64,000 bases of DNA from Lacinutrix sp. Hel_I_90. Lineage in GTDB: Bacteria > Bacteroidota > Bacteroidia > Flavobacteriales > Flavobacteriaceae. Shown piece after piece: positions 34,870 to 44,010 of the stretch (the first letter of the stretch is position 1; the number at the start of each line of letters is the position of its first letter). A model generated the notes under the pieces. It was given only the letters and a program-made list of their open reading frames with translations. It was not told the DNA's origin and made no database searches. Where the stretch lies: assembly GCF_000934685.1 (NCBI RefSeq), contig NZ_JYNQ01000001.1, positions 3,633,501 through 3,697,500 of the forward strand, written 5' to 3'. A program made the position numbers and the translations under genes.

Positions 34870-35412
34870 TTACAATACTTTTACAACATCGATAATATAA
34901 TCTGCTCTAGCTTCAATGGAGCCAAAAGGAACATCTCTTAAATTATAGCCATAGCTGTTGTAGGTATCTAGCAGTTTTTCATGAATTTCTATGGCCTGGT
35001 CAAAATTTTCATAACGTTCATTATCACTCGTGAAAATATCCTGCCACGGCGCTAAGATAAAAACCGAATCATAAACATGTTCTTTGCAGGCGAGCTTAAA
35101 AACATTGGCATAACTAGTGCCTTTAAAATCCATATACGCGGGCACATCTGGAATACCACGATCTAAAAACACGAATTCATTATCACTTGAAATAGCGTCC
35201 TTGTATTGTGTAATTCTTCCTTCTAAAAGTAATTCACTAAACTTTATAGGATCTGTTAAAAAAAGCTGCTCAATACCTTCTTCTCTAGCTTTTAATATCA
35301 CGTCTCTAGATATTTCTTCAAAGCAGGTAAACCCTCTTTTTGTTAACTCCTTTATTAGTGAAGATTTTCCGGTTCCTGGACCACCGGTTATGACAATAGT
35401 TTTTGTATTCAA
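34870..35412 (-). CDS. AAA_28-type P-loop NTPase
   Basis: 181 aa if started at the TTG at 35412 (MNTKTIVITGGPGTGKSS); the open frame continues to a GTG at 35463. I prefer the shorter form because the P-loop strand is normally at the very N-terminus. Walker A is GGPGTGKSS. FVFLDRGIPDVPAYMDF acts as a Walker-B-like segment and RYENFDQAIEIHEKLLDTY lies in the C-terminal half. The family resembles nucleotide kinases but has no assigned substrate. It is 9 bp upstream of recQ. Confidence 0.8.
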   Translation of the reverse strand: MNTKTIVITGGPGTGKSSLIKELTKRGFTCFEEISRDVILKAREEGIEQLFLTDPIKFSELLLEGRITQYKDAISSDNEFVFLDRGIPDVPAYMDFKGTSYANVFKLACKEHVYDSVFILAPWQDIFTSDNERYENFDQAIEIHEKLLDTYNSYGYNLRDVPFGSIEARADYIIDVVKVL

Positions 35413-35674
35413 TTGTGGTATAATTTTAGCTGTAAAATTCGTGATTAAACCTGGATTATGCACTAAAAATTCTTTATGAAGTTTGGAAATGCAATAAAAC
35501 CTGACATTTTACTCGTTTTAGAATAGCCTAGCTATGGTAAAATTTGAAAATGTAGTAAAGTGATTGTTTTTAAGCAGTTTCAAGCTATAATAGATTTTGT
35601 AATGTGTAATCCAAGGTAAAAAGGTATAAAAAAAATGCAAAGTATAACTTATCTTTGTAACTTATTTGAGACTT

Positions 35675-35968
35675 ATGAGCGAGAAACAAAATCCAGATGA
35701 ATTTTATAAGAAGCTAAAAGAGCAGTTGCAGGATACTGCATTATGGCCCACGGAGTACTTGTATAAATTTATTGTTAAATCTGATGCGAAAAAAATTTTA
35801 GATATCGAAGCTATTTTTAACCATTTAGGAGCGGTGATTAACACAAAAGAATCTAGTAATGGTAAATACACCAGCGTTTCAATACATGTGCGTTTAAAAA
35901 ATCCTGATGCTGTTATTGAAAAATACAAAGAAGTCGCCGCCAAAATAGAAGGGGTTATTTCTTTATAG
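35675..35968 (+). CDS. DUF493 (YbeD-like) family protein
   Basis: 97 aa from the ATG at 35675. ACT-like ferredoxin fold with WPTEYLYKFIVKSDA, KESSNGKYTSVSIHVRLKNPD and a terminal VIEKYKEVAAKIEGVISL helix and strand. It belongs to the YbeD/DUF493 family, proposed to be regulatory. An upstream TATCTTTG (35650-35657) fits the -7 consensus, giving a short leader. No operon partner. Confidence 0.9.
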   Translation: MSEKQNPDEFYKKLKEQLQDTALWPTEYLYKFIVKSDAKKILDIEAIFNHLGAVINTKESSNGKYTSVSIHVRLKNPDAVIEKYKEVAAKIEGVISL

Positions 35969-36157
35969 AAAGTATCTTGCTTTCTGTTTTTAAAGAGGAA
36001 AAGGGACCAATAGATTGGTAACAGGGGTTTGTTAACTAAATAATTCAAGTTATGAACGTAATTTCTCTATAATTTTTACGTTATACATTAAACTTTTTGT
36101 ATTTTGCCAAAGCATTAGAATCTTCAATGCATTACATTAATTCTACACATTTTTATT

Positions 36158-36820
36158 TTGATAGACGACATAGAATACAACACAGAGCGTGAGCATTTAA
36201 TCATTCCAGAATATGGAAGACACGTTCAAAAAATGGTGAACTTTGCTATTAAGCAAGAGACTAAAGAAGAACGCAGTAAAGTTGCTAAAGCAATTATTTC
36301 GGTCATGGGAAATCTACAACCTCATTTACGTGATGTGCCAGATTTTCAGCATAAACTTTGGGATCAACTCTTTATCATGTCTAAATTTGAGTTAGACGCA
36401 GATTCTCCTTATGGAATGCCATCTAAAGAACTTTTAGAAGAGAGACCAGAAACATTAGAATACCCTCAGAATTTTCCAAAATACCGTTTCTACGGTAACA
36501 ATATCAAAACGATGATTGATGTGGCTATTTCATGGGAAGATGGCGATTTGAAAGAAGCGTTAATCTATACTATTGCCAACCACATGAAAAAATGTTTCTT
36601 AAATTGGAACAAGGACACCGTGGAAGATAGTGTGATTTTTAATCACTTATTCGAATTATCTAATGGTGAGTTGAACCTTAAAGATTCAGAGGAAGAATTA
36701 ACAGATTCTGCAAGTTTAATAAAAAGTAGTAATAAGAAAAAGTATACCAATACGCATTCTAGCAAAAAGGGATCTCAAAGTAAATCCAATACATCTAACC
36801 GCAACAAAAAACGATATTAA
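36158..36820 (+). CDS. DUF4290 family protein
   Basis: 220 aa, starting with TTG at 36158 (MIDDIEYNTEREHLIIPEYG). Family features are YGRHVQKMVNFAI, the core LWDQLFIMSKFELDADSPYG (about 66-85), and a Ser/Asn/Lys-rich disordered tail from about 185. Restricted to Bacteroidota and of unknown role, but regularly located next to murA, as here (8 bp apart). Confidence 0.85.
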   Translation: MIDDIEYNTEREHLIIPEYGRHVQKMVNFAIKQETKEERSKVAKAIISVMGNLQPHLRDVPDFQHKLWDQLFIMSKFELDADSPYGMPSKELLEERPETLEYPQNFPKYRFYGNNIKTMIDVAISWEDGDLKEALIYTIANHMKKCFLNWNKDTVEDSVIFNHLFELSNGELNLKDSEEELTDSASLIKSSNKKKYTNTHSSKKGSQSKSNTSNRNKKRY

Positions 36821-36828
36821 AATAGCAA

Positions 36829-38145
36829 ATGGGTACATTTATTATTGAAGGCGGACACCAGCTAAAAGGTGAAATACAGCCTCAAGGCGCGAAAAACGAA
36901 GCATTACAAATTTTATGTGCTGTATTGCTGACTTCTGAAAAAGTTACCATTAATAATATTCCAGATATTATTGATATCAATAAACTCATGATGCTTTTAG
37001 GCAATTTAGGGGTTAAAGTTGAGAAAATAACAGAAGGAACTTATACTTTTCAAGCAGACGACATTAATCTAAAATATTTAGAATCTGCCCTGTTTAAAGA
37101 AGAAGGGCGTGGTTTGCGTGGCTCAATCATGATTGTTGGACCCTTATTAGCACGTTTTGGAAAAGGGTACATTCCTAAACCGGGAGGTGATAAAATTGGC
37201 CGTCGTCGTTTAGATACCCATTTTGAAGGCTTTATTAACCTTGGTGCGAAATTTAGATATAATCGTGAAGATTATTTTTATGGCGTAGAGGCTGAAAAAC
37301 TTAAAGGAACAGACATGCTTCTCGATGAAGCATCGGTTACTGGAACAGCTAATATTGTCATGGCCGCTGTTTTAGCAGAAGGTAAAACAACGATATACAA
37401 CGCGGCTTGTGAACCTTACTTACAGCAATTGTGTAAAATGCTGAATCGTATGGGGGCAAAAATCTCTGGTGTGGGTTCTAATTTATTAACCATAGAAGGC
37501 GTAGACCGTTTAGGCGGAACAGAACATACCATGCTTCCTGATATGATTGAAATTGGTAGTTGGATTGGTCTTGCAGCTATGACGAAGAGTGAACTTACCA
37601 TTAAAAATGTAAGTTGGGCTGATTTAGGACAAATACCAAACGTATTTAGAAAACTAGGGATTACCTTAGAAAGACGTGGAGACGATATTTATATTCCTGA
37701 GCATAAAGAAGGTTACGAAATACAAAACTATATTGATGGTTCTATTTTAACGATTGCAGATGCGCCTTGGCCTGGTTTTACTCCAGACTTACTAAGCATT
37801 GTTTTAGTTGTTGCAACGCAAGCAAGAGGCGAAGTATTAGTACACCAAAAAATGTTTGAAAGCCGTTTATTCTTTGTAGATAAGATAATTGATATGGGCG
37901 CAAAAATTATTTTGTGTGATCCGCATAGAGCGACCATTATTGGTCATGATTTTAAATCACAGCTAAAAGCAACCACCATGACGTCGCCAGATATTAGAGC
38001 AGGTATTTCATTATTGATTGCTGCATTATCTGCAAAAGGAACCTCTAAAATTCATAATATCGAACAAATTGATCGCGGTTACCAACACATAGTAGAACGT
38101 CTACAACGTATAGGTGCAAAGATTGAAAGAGTAGAAGGAAACTAA
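36829..38145 (+). CDS. murA: UDP-N-acetylglucosamine 1-carboxyvinyltransferase
   Basis: A 438-aa enzyme of the first committed step of peptidoglycan synthesis, transferring enolpyruvate from PEP to UDP-GlcNAc. GEIQPQGAKNEALQ opens the inside-out alpha/beta barrel. The active-site loop reads KPGGDKIGRRRLDTHFEG (117-134), then MLPDMIEIGSW and RGYQHIVERLQRIGA near the end. At the position of the usual catalytic/fosfomycin-reactive Cys (Cys115 of E. coli) there is Asp121. Downstream lies a palindromic element acting as terminator. Translation is probably coupled to the DUF4290 gene. Confidence 0.96.
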   Translation: MGTFIIEGGHQLKGEIQPQGAKNEALQILCAVLLTSEKVTINNIPDIIDINKLMMLLGNLGVKVEKITEGTYTFQADDINLKYLESALFKEEGRGLRGSIMIVGPLLARFGKGYIPKPGGDKIGRRRLDTHFEGFINLGAKFRYNREDYFYGVEAEKLKGTDMLLDEASVTGTANIVMAAVLAEGKTTIYNAACEPYLQQLCKMLNRMGAKISGVGSNLLTIEGVDRLGGTEHTMLPDMIEIGSWIGLAAMTKSELTIKNVSWADLGQIPNVFRKLGITLERRGDDIYIPEHKEGYEIQNYIDGSILTIADAPWPGFTPDLLSIVLVVATQARGEVLVHQKMFESRLFFVDKIIDMGAKIILCDPHRATIIGHDFKSQLKATTMTSPDIRAGISLLIAALSAKGTSKIHNIEQIDRGYQHIVERLQRIGAKIERVEGN

Positions 38146-38168
38146 AATAAGTTCTTTATATAAAACAT

Positions 38169-38305
38169 AAAGAGGCTGTCTAAAAAGACTTTTAAATTTA
38201 TTTTGTCAGGTTGGGCTTGTCGAAACTAATATTTATTACCAGTAGGTTAAAATATTTCGACAGGCTCAATATGACAATGAACTCGTCTTTTTAGACAGCC
38301 TCTTT
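38169..38305. repeat. 137-bp imperfect palindromic element between convergent genes
   Basis: Perfect 21-bp outer arms (AAAGAGGCTGTCTAAAAAGAC and its complement at 38285-38305) and imperfect inner arms (TTGTCAGGTTGGGCTTGTCGAAA against TTTCGACAGGCTCAATATGACAA) make the whole element foldable into one long hairpin that ends in a T-run. It sits between the convergent murA and amidohydrolase genes and can terminate both. The shape recalls MITE/REP-type repeats of flavobacteria. Confidence 0.75.
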
Positions 38306-38329
38306 TTTTATATAATAAGATGTAAAAAA

Positions 38330-39139
38330 TTAAAGCTTTTTTACATCTATATCAAAGAGCTTAGCCGCATTTTTCCAAAGGATTAACTCCTTTTTTTCAT
38401 CTGCTAGTTCTAATTGATTCATAAATTTTAAATAAGATTCCATATTAGAAATGGGCCAATCTGTACCGTATAACAAATAATTTGGGTCACCTGCATACGT
38501 AATCATTTCTTCAATTTCTTTTTTCATGTAGCGTTCGAACTTTTCAGAAAAATTACCCAGAACCAATCCTGAAATATCAGCATACACGTTTTTGTTTTTA
38601 TAGACGACTTCCATACAATCTTTAATCCATGGATTTCCAATATGACAGATTACTATTTTTAAATCGGGGTAATCTACTGCTAAATCATCAATATGTATGG
38701 GGTGAGAGTATTTTATTTTACCAGTAGGCGCGTAGGTGTCACCAGAATGAAACATGACTGGAACATCATATTCTATAGCCATTTCGTACATGAGTTTCAA
38801 TCGAATATCGTTTGGGTAAAACGGCTCGTAGCCTGGATAAAATTTTAAACCTTTTATGAGGCCATTTTCTAGGTATTCACTTATTTCTCTTACATCTCTA
38901 TGGTCATAATGTAAATAACTAATACCAGAAACAACACCTAAGTTATCACGGCCTTTTATAGCTTCAACAACCTGCCTTGTGCTGGGACGGTGCTCATTAA
39001 CTTTATAAGAAGACAGCACTAACGAATAGTTTACCTTGTTTTCTAACATGTTATCCGTAAGATTGTTTAGACAATCTTCTAGAGAAACCACCCGGTCTTC
39101 GTGGTAATTATTAATATGAGTATGTACGTCTATAATCAT
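38330..39139 (-). CDS. Amidohydrolase-family metal-dependent hydrolase
   Basis: A 269-aa TIM-barrel hydrolase of the amidohydrolase_2 type. Metal ligands are visible: H6-x-H8 (IDVHTHINN), His in MFHSGDTYAPTG (about 151-162), His in VICHIGNPW (about 188) and Asp in LLYGTDWPISN (about 231). Relatives include decarboxylases and lactonases such as the ACMSD group. The substrate cannot be predicted. Isolated gene. Confidence 0.82.
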   Translation of the reverse strand: MIIDVHTHINNYHEDRVVSLEDCLNNLTDNMLENKVNYSLVLSSYKVNEHRPSTRQVVEAIKGRDNLGVVSGISYLHYDHRDVREISEYLENGLIKGLKFYPGYEPFYPNDIRLKLMYEMAIEYDVPVMFHSGDTYAPTGKIKYSHPIHIDDLAVDYPDLKIVICHIGNPWIKDCMEVVYKNKNVYADISGLVLGNFSEKFERYMKKEIEEMITYAGDPNYLLYGTDWPISNMESYLKFMNQLELADEKKELILWKNAAKLFDIDVKKL

Positions 39140-39447
39140 GTTTGTTTTTGTTTTGAATGCAGTGGTTTATAACACTTAGATTTAAAAATTAGAGGCTTTT
39201 TATCTCCTTAACGGTGTTGATCATACTTTTTTCTGTTTGTCCATAAAACAGATTAAAAATTTTTAGATTAAAAACATTGAAATTACCAAAAAACGACCAC
39301 AACAACCCTATTCATTTTCTTTTTTTTAAGGATAAACACCCTTTTTAATTTGGTGTTATGTCTTTTTAAAAACAAGTTTTTTCCTGCTATAATTTTTATG
39401 TTCAAGACATAACTTGCATGTATTATAAACCAAAATAATATTTAATT
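39140..39447. other. Intergenic region upstream of the HTTM locus
   Basis: About 308 bp, AT-rich. It lies between divergent genes and must hold both promoters. No clean TAnnTTTG box stands out and no small ORF is convincing. Confidence 0.35.
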
Positions 39448-39813
39448 ATGGAAAATGAATGCAAAAATGACTTCTTTAAGGACATGAAGTTGTCAAGACA
39501 AGAAATTGAAACTTTTGAAAAATATGTAACGACTATTGAAAAAGCACAAAAGAATGGTGTAGAGTTTTTAAATGCAGACGTTTTAGCATTTACACCTGCA
39601 GCTTTATTAGTGGTAGCCGTTGCAAAATTTGCGTACGATGTATACCAAGATTATGGCACAATTGCAGCAGATCCTCAAGACTTTCAAGTGCACTTTAAAA
39701 GTATTATTAAAGAGCTTAGCGCGTTAGAATCTATGGATCAAGATTCACCAAGTTTAGATACTTATGCAAGATTAAGAAAGGACTTAATTTGTGCCAAAAA
39801 AAAATCTAAATAA
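39448..39813 (+). CDS. 121-aa protein with hydrophobic core, first gene of an Sdp-like locus
   Basis: Not a recognised family. The N-terminal 40 residues are charged and helical. Residues 45-62 (VLAFTPAALLVVAVAKFA) form one hydrophobic helix, followed by YDVYQDYG and a charged helical tail. There is no signal peptide and only the single Cys pair C5/C113. It precedes the SdpA-like and HTTM genes by 84 bp on the same strand, so it may be the precursor or target peptide they act on, by analogy with SdpC. That role is inference: SdpC has a signal peptide and this protein does not. Confidence 0.6.
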   Translation: MENECKNDFFKDMKLSRQEIETFEKYVTTIEKAQKNGVEFLNADVLAFTPAALLVVAVAKFAYDVYQDYGTIAADPQDFQVHFKSIIKELSALESMDQDSPSLDTYARLRKDLICAKKKSK

Positions 39814-39897
39814 TTTATTAATTAATAAAGATGTCTTGAGGAAATAGTTTGTAAAGCTGATTTAAGTTAAGGCATCTTTTAATTAAAAAACAGGACA

Positions 39898-40434
39898 ATG
39901 TATATATTATATTTAATAATTTTTGGAGCTTGGTTACTTTTTACCATTGCTTGGCAATTTGAAAAAGTAAGAGAACAAAGTAAAATACTACGGGTCATAA
40001 ACACTTTTAATATATTACCCATTTGGACTTTTTTTGCACCAAATCCTGGAATGTATGATACCCATCTTTTATATAGAGATAAGTTAGATGGTGGAGCATT
40101 TAGTGATTGGCATGAGATCGATGTCGTACAAAGTCGAAAATTTTATCACTTTATCTGGAATCCTCATAAACGAACAAACAAACTAACCATTGATGCTATT
40201 TCTGAGGTTAAGGCTATTAAAAATGCAGGGATACTCAAAGAAATAGACGACATGATTCTTGTTAATCAAATTAAATTCTCTAAAGGTTATATGTTATTAC
40301 TTAATATGATATTTAGCCATAAAAAGAAAAAAGAGACTTCAGTATCTCGGCAATTTATAGTTTTAGATTCTACAAATATTGGAGGACAAAGAAATTTAAT
40401 CCCTTTATTTTATTCACCTTTTCATAAATTTTAA
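39898..40434 (+). CDS. SdpA-like single-TM protein with WTFFAPNPG motif
   Basis: 178 aa. One N-terminal membrane segment (about 2-20) leads into a soluble domain opening ILPIWTFFAPNPGMYDTHLL (39-58), followed by LLYRD and FSDWHEI. A W-x-F-F-A-P-N-P segment soon after one TM helix is typical of proteins partnered with HTTM proteins, including SdpA, which supports SdpB in making the Bacillus SDP toxin. Its stop is 3 bp before the HTTM gene, so the two are surely translated together. Homology to SdpA is by motif and context, not by alignment. Confidence 0.65.
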   Translation: MYILYLIIFGAWLLFTIAWQFEKVREQSKILRVINTFNILPIWTFFAPNPGMYDTHLLYRDKLDGGAFSDWHEIDVVQSRKFYHFIWNPHKRTNKLTIDAISEVKAIKNAGILKEIDDMILVNQIKFSKGYMLLLNMIFSHKKKKETSVSRQFIVLDSTNIGGQRNLIPLFYSPFHKF

Positions 40435-40437
40435 ATC

Positions 40438-41232
40438 ATGGATATTACAATTATATATTACTACATCATTTTAATATTATCTATAGGATTATCTATAAAA
40501 TCGTGCGAATATTTATCCACTATAAAAATGTTTCAAAAAGGAAATGCTTTTGATTATTCAGTAATTGGTATAGATATGTTTCAAATGGGAAAACTTGGTT
40601 GGTTTTTTAAGCTTATTTATTCTAAAAATGGTGTGATTTCTCTTATTACTTTATCTTTAATGTCTACCGTAATTATTTATGCCTCACCATTTAATAGTGT
40701 ACTGTTTAGTACTGCTGTAGTGGTATTATTAAGTGTGAATTTACTATTGTATTACAGACATTCTTATGGTTTAGATGGCGCAGATCAAATGTCGTTGTTG
40801 CTTATTATTACAGTGTTTTTATGCTATGTTTTTGCAAGTGACCCTAATATTCAAAAAATTGGTGTTTTCTTTATTGCGTTTCAATTATCGTTATCGTACA
40901 CAGTAGCGGGAATTGCAAAATTGTTTTCTAAACAATGGAGAAGCGGTTTAGCTATTCAGGGTATTTTGAGTACTTATACCTATGGTATGAAATTTACTAG
41001 AGAAAAACTTACCAAAAACAAGTTTATGTGTTTGACTTTATGTTGGCTTACTATTATAATGGAAATATGCTTTCCGTTAGTTATATTTTTAGACCCACAA
41101 ATAACTTTAATCTTTTTAGGTTTCGGTTTCTTATTTCATTTATCGATTGCAATAGTAATGGGATTAAACGATTTTGTTTGGGGTTTTTCAGCCGCCTATC
41201 CAGCATTTTATTATTTGTCGACTTTAATATGA
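40438..41232 (+). CDS. HTTM-domain integral membrane protein (SdpB-like)
   Basis: 264 aa with about seven to eight transmembrane helices. HTTM landmarks are YRHSYGLDGADQM (106-118) between helices and SYTVAGIAKLFSKQWRSG (153-170), the Y-x-x-A-G-x-x-K-L...W-x-x-G block shared with SdpB and the membrane part of vitamin-K-dependent carboxylases. No separate carboxylase lumenal domain is present. With the WTFFAPNPG gene it forms the pair seen in Sdp-type loci. It is followed by 277 bp of non-coding DNA, with no further partner or obvious immunity gene. Confidence 0.75.
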   Translation: MDITIIYYYIILILSIGLSIKSCEYLSTIKMFQKGNAFDYSVIGIDMFQMGKLGWFFKLIYSKNGVISLITLSLMSTVIIYASPFNSVLFSTAVVVLLSVNLLLYYRHSYGLDGADQMSLLLIITVFLCYVFASDPNIQKIGVFFIAFQLSLSYTVAGIAKLFSKQWRSGLAIQGILSTYTYGMKFTREKLTKNKFMCLTLCWLTIIMEICFPLVIFLDPQITLIFLGFGFLFHLSIAIVMGLNDFVWGFSAAYPAFYYLSTLI

Positions 41233-41509
41233 GTTCGTTTTATCGAGCTCTAAAAAATAGTATATGCCATTACTCATGAAAGACTAAAGTAAACAAGCGC
41301 TTTTCCTTTTCTGAGGTATTAAGAGATGCAGCATGGCCGTAGTGTACTTTTTTACAAAATAATGAATTTGGAGAATGGGTTTTTGTTTTTGCCAGTATTC
41401 CGTTTTTTAAGGTTTCGTTTTTTTCTTATAATTTGTCTGTTGATCGTTTAATGAAAAGGCTAGTACGTTTATAATATTTTAATTTACACTAAATTAAAAC
41501 ATTATTTTA

Positions 41510-42814
41510 TTAACTCACGGCTTCCTTATAAACCTGCAAACAACGCTCCCGAGCTTCTTTGTGATCTACCATTTTTTCAGGGTAATCATTGGTGTCAAAT
41601 TCGGGTACCCACTGTTTAATATAGTGTCTGTCCTTATCAAATTTATCAATTTGAGTGGTAGGGTTAAAAATTCTAAAGTAAGGAGAGGCATCTACACCAG
41701 AACCTGCCACCCATTGCCAGTTCCCTACGTTACTTGCCATCTCGTAATCGTGTAGCTTTTCAGCAAAATAGGCTTCCCCTAAGCGCCAATCGATTAGTAA
41801 ATGTTTACATAAAAAACTACCCACCAACATGCGTACACGATTGTGCATAAATCCGGTTTCGTTTAATTGTCGCATACCAGCATCTACTAATGGGTAGCCT
41901 GTTTTTCCTTCACACCATAGCTTAAACTCTTGTTCATTATTGCGCCATTCAATACGGTCATATTTCGATTTAAAAGCGTCTTTATGAGTGTCTGGGAAAT
42001 GCCATAGGATTTGCATGAAAAATTCACGCCAAATCAGTTCTTGCCAGAATATTTCATTATTTTCTGCAATGGCTTTTTTCATCATCTTACGAATACTTAC
42101 AGTGCCAAAGCGCAAACGAGGCCCTAACCGTGATGTGCTGTCTTTCGCTGGAAAGTTTCTGGTCGCTTCGTAATCTTGAATCAACGTTGGCGTTACTGTA
42201 TACTCCGCGATCTCCTGTTTGGCTTTTTTAAATCCAATGTCTGATAAACTTAAATTTGGAAGTCTTGAATTTTGAATCAGGTTGTTTAGGAATTCATTGG
42301 TGTAGTAAATTTTTAAATCATACGATTTAAAAGCCGCTTTCCATTTTTTCATGTAGGGCGTATAAACTACATAGGGTTTACCATCATCTTTTGTGACTTC
42401 TTCTTTTTCAAAAATGACTTGGTCTTTAAATGTTTTAAAGCTAATAGCATTTTTTTTGAGTAATTTTTCGATGTTTTCGTCACGGGTTCTGGCATAGGGT
42501 TCATAATCATGATTGGTAAAAACGGTATCTATGGCATAGTCTTCAATTAATTGTTTGAAAACAGTTTCAGGTTTACCATAATACATGGCAAGGCTACTAT
42601 CTTGTTCCTCTTGCAAGGTTTTGCGCATGTTTTGTAACGTACTATGTATAAAAGTTACGCGCGCATCCGTTTCGGGCAGTTTATCAAGAATCTCACTATC
42701 GAAAATAAATAGGGGTAAAACAGGATGTTCCGATTTTAAAGCTTCATAAAAGCCTACATTGTCATCTAAGCGTAAATCGCGTCGAAACCAAAATATAGTC
42801 ACAGTTTGTTTCAT
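41510..42814 (-). CDS. phrB: Cryptochrome/photolyase, CPD-photolyase class
   Basis: 434 aa. The Rossmann-like antenna domain begins TIFWFRRDLRLDDNVGFYEA. The FAD domain shows SRLGPRLRFGTVSIR, WREFFMQILWHFP, GYPLVDAGMRQLNETGFMHN and YEMASNVGNWQWVAGSGVDA with the flavin-contacting Asn. These match class I CPD photolyases that repair cyclobutane dimers with blue light. Right-hand member of a 14-kb minus-strand light cluster. The 194-bp gap upstream carries no visible copy of the shared operator. Confidence 0.93.
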   Translation of the reverse strand: MKQTVTIFWFRRDLRLDDNVGFYEALKSEHPVLPLFIFDSEILDKLPETDARVTFIHSTLQNMRKTLQEEQDSSLAMYYGKPETVFKQLIEDYAIDTVFTNHDYEPYARTRDENIEKLLKKNAISFKTFKDQVIFEKEEVTKDDGKPYVVYTPYMKKWKAAFKSYDLKIYYTNEFLNNLIQNSRLPNLSLSDIGFKKAKQEIAEYTVTPTLIQDYEATRNFPAKDSTSRLGPRLRFGTVSIRKMMKKAIAENNEIFWQELIWREFFMQILWHFPDTHKDAFKSKYDRIEWRNNEQEFKLWCEGKTGYPLVDAGMRQLNETGFMHNRVRMLVGSFLCKHLLIDWRLGEAYFAEKLHDYEMASNVGNWQWVAGSGVDASPYFRIFNPTTQIDKFDKDRHYIKQWVPEFDTNDYPEKMVDHKEARERCLQVYKEAVS

Positions 42815-43008
42815 TTTAAAAGAGGGTTTTTCGTTCCCGATTAAACGGTAATTTTTTTCTCAACCTTTATAAGGCTATTATGGCATTTTAGATGTGTTGC
42901 CGTCAATAGTGTTATTGATGTCAGTTTGAGCTCGATCTAAGGACGCCAGTTCACACTAAATTAATAGTTATAATTAAATAATTTACATAAAAAAGACCTT
43001 GGTAGTTG

Positions 43009-43473
43009 TTATTTATAAACACCAAAAAGCGCTTCTAGCTTTTTTGTACGATACTCAAAAATCTCGTTTAGCTTTGGTTTAACTAAAAAAGGATGTGCTA
43101 ACTGACCTAAAAATCCCAAGGGAACCTTGTAATCAATAATGTCTTCCATTTCGACACCACCTTCAATTTCATTTATAAAATGTTTATGGTGCCATAAGGC
43201 ATACGGACCAAAACGCTGCTCGTCTACAAAATACTCCCCTTCTTTTACATGTGTGATTTCTGTAACCCATTTGGTTTTGATACCTAAAATGGGAGTCACA
43301 ATATACTGAATGATTTGACCAGCAAACATGGGTCTATCTGCTCCAGAAAGGATGTTGAACCCCATATAGTCTGGAGTGATGGTTTTAAGATTTTGTGGAC
43401 TTGACAAAAACGCCCAGGCTTGTTCTTTAGTCATTGGAAGCTTTTGTTTTTTGTGTAGTCTGTATATTTTCAT
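43009..43473 (-). CDS. SRPBCC family protein
   Basis: A 154-aa START/polyketide-cyclase-fold protein (KEQAWAFLSSPQNLKTITPDYMGF... FGPYALWHHKHFI... MEDIIDYKVPLGFLGQLAHP, quoted in parts). This subtype is often found beside photolyase and carotenoid genes in Bacteroidota. It likely binds a hydrophobic ligand; no enzyme function is shown. Lies between the CPD photolyase and TspO. Confidence 0.85.
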   Translation of the reverse strand: MKIYRLHKKQKLPMTKEQAWAFLSSPQNLKTITPDYMGFNILSGADRPMFAGQIIQYIVTPILGIKTKWVTEITHVKEGEYFVDEQRFGPYALWHHKHFINEIEGGVEMEDIIDYKVPLGFLGQLAHPFLVKPKLNEIFEYRTKKLEALFGVYK

Positions 43474-43548
43474 AGCATGCCCGTGAAAGGGGTCTTTTTA
43501 GTTATTTTAATTTTTTGAATTCCGAAACTTTGGTAGTGAAGATTTTTA

Positions 43549-44010
43549 TTAGTTGTTTAATAGTACATAAGCATTCAAAGAAGTTGCAATCAACAGCCAA
43601 ATCATATAAGGCAATAACAAATAGCTTTTAGCTTGCATAGCATTTTTATTACTAAAGAAAAAAGTAAAAATAACCACGGTAAGTGCGCCAATAACTGCGA
43701 GTCCTATTGCTGTTTTATGCTGATTAAAAAACACGTAGTTCCAAAGCACATTCAAGATGAGTTGAAAGACAAAAGCCAAACGTAATTTTAACGCGTCAAA
43801 TTTCAAAAACAAATAGCCTAAATAAATAGAAAAGCAAATCATGATGAGTGTCCAAGACGCTCCAAAAACCCAACCTGGTGGTGTCCAGGGCGCTTTGTTA
43901 AGATTAATGTACCACTCGGTTAGTGGTCCATTGTTCATGAGCCAACTGCCATAAGCGAGACCCCCAAAGTTAATAATCAAAAAAAACAGTATGCGTTTAG
44001 CTAGTTTCAT
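43549..44010 (-). CDS. tspO: TspO/MBR tryptophan-rich sensory protein
   Basis: 153 aa with five membrane helices. NLNKAPWTPPGWVFGASWTL and NVLWNYVFF are characteristic TspO segments. TspO binds porphyrins and cholesterol-like ligands and takes part in light- and oxygen-dependent regulation. Its ATG overlaps the end of the glutathione peroxidase gene by 4 bp, so the two are translationally coupled. Confidence 0.93.
   Translation of the reverse strand: MKLAKRILFFLIINFGGLAYGSWLMNNGPLTEWYINLNKAPWTPPGWVFGASWTLIMICFSIYLGYLFLKFDALKLRLAFVFQLILNVLWNYVFFNQHKTAIGLAVIGALTVVIFTFFFSNKNAMQAKSYLLLPYMIWLLIATSLNAYVLLNN

Noticed and set aside
41028-41279. 83-codon ORF overlapping the HTTM gene
   Set aside because: Out-of-frame shadow of the membrane protein's coding sequence.
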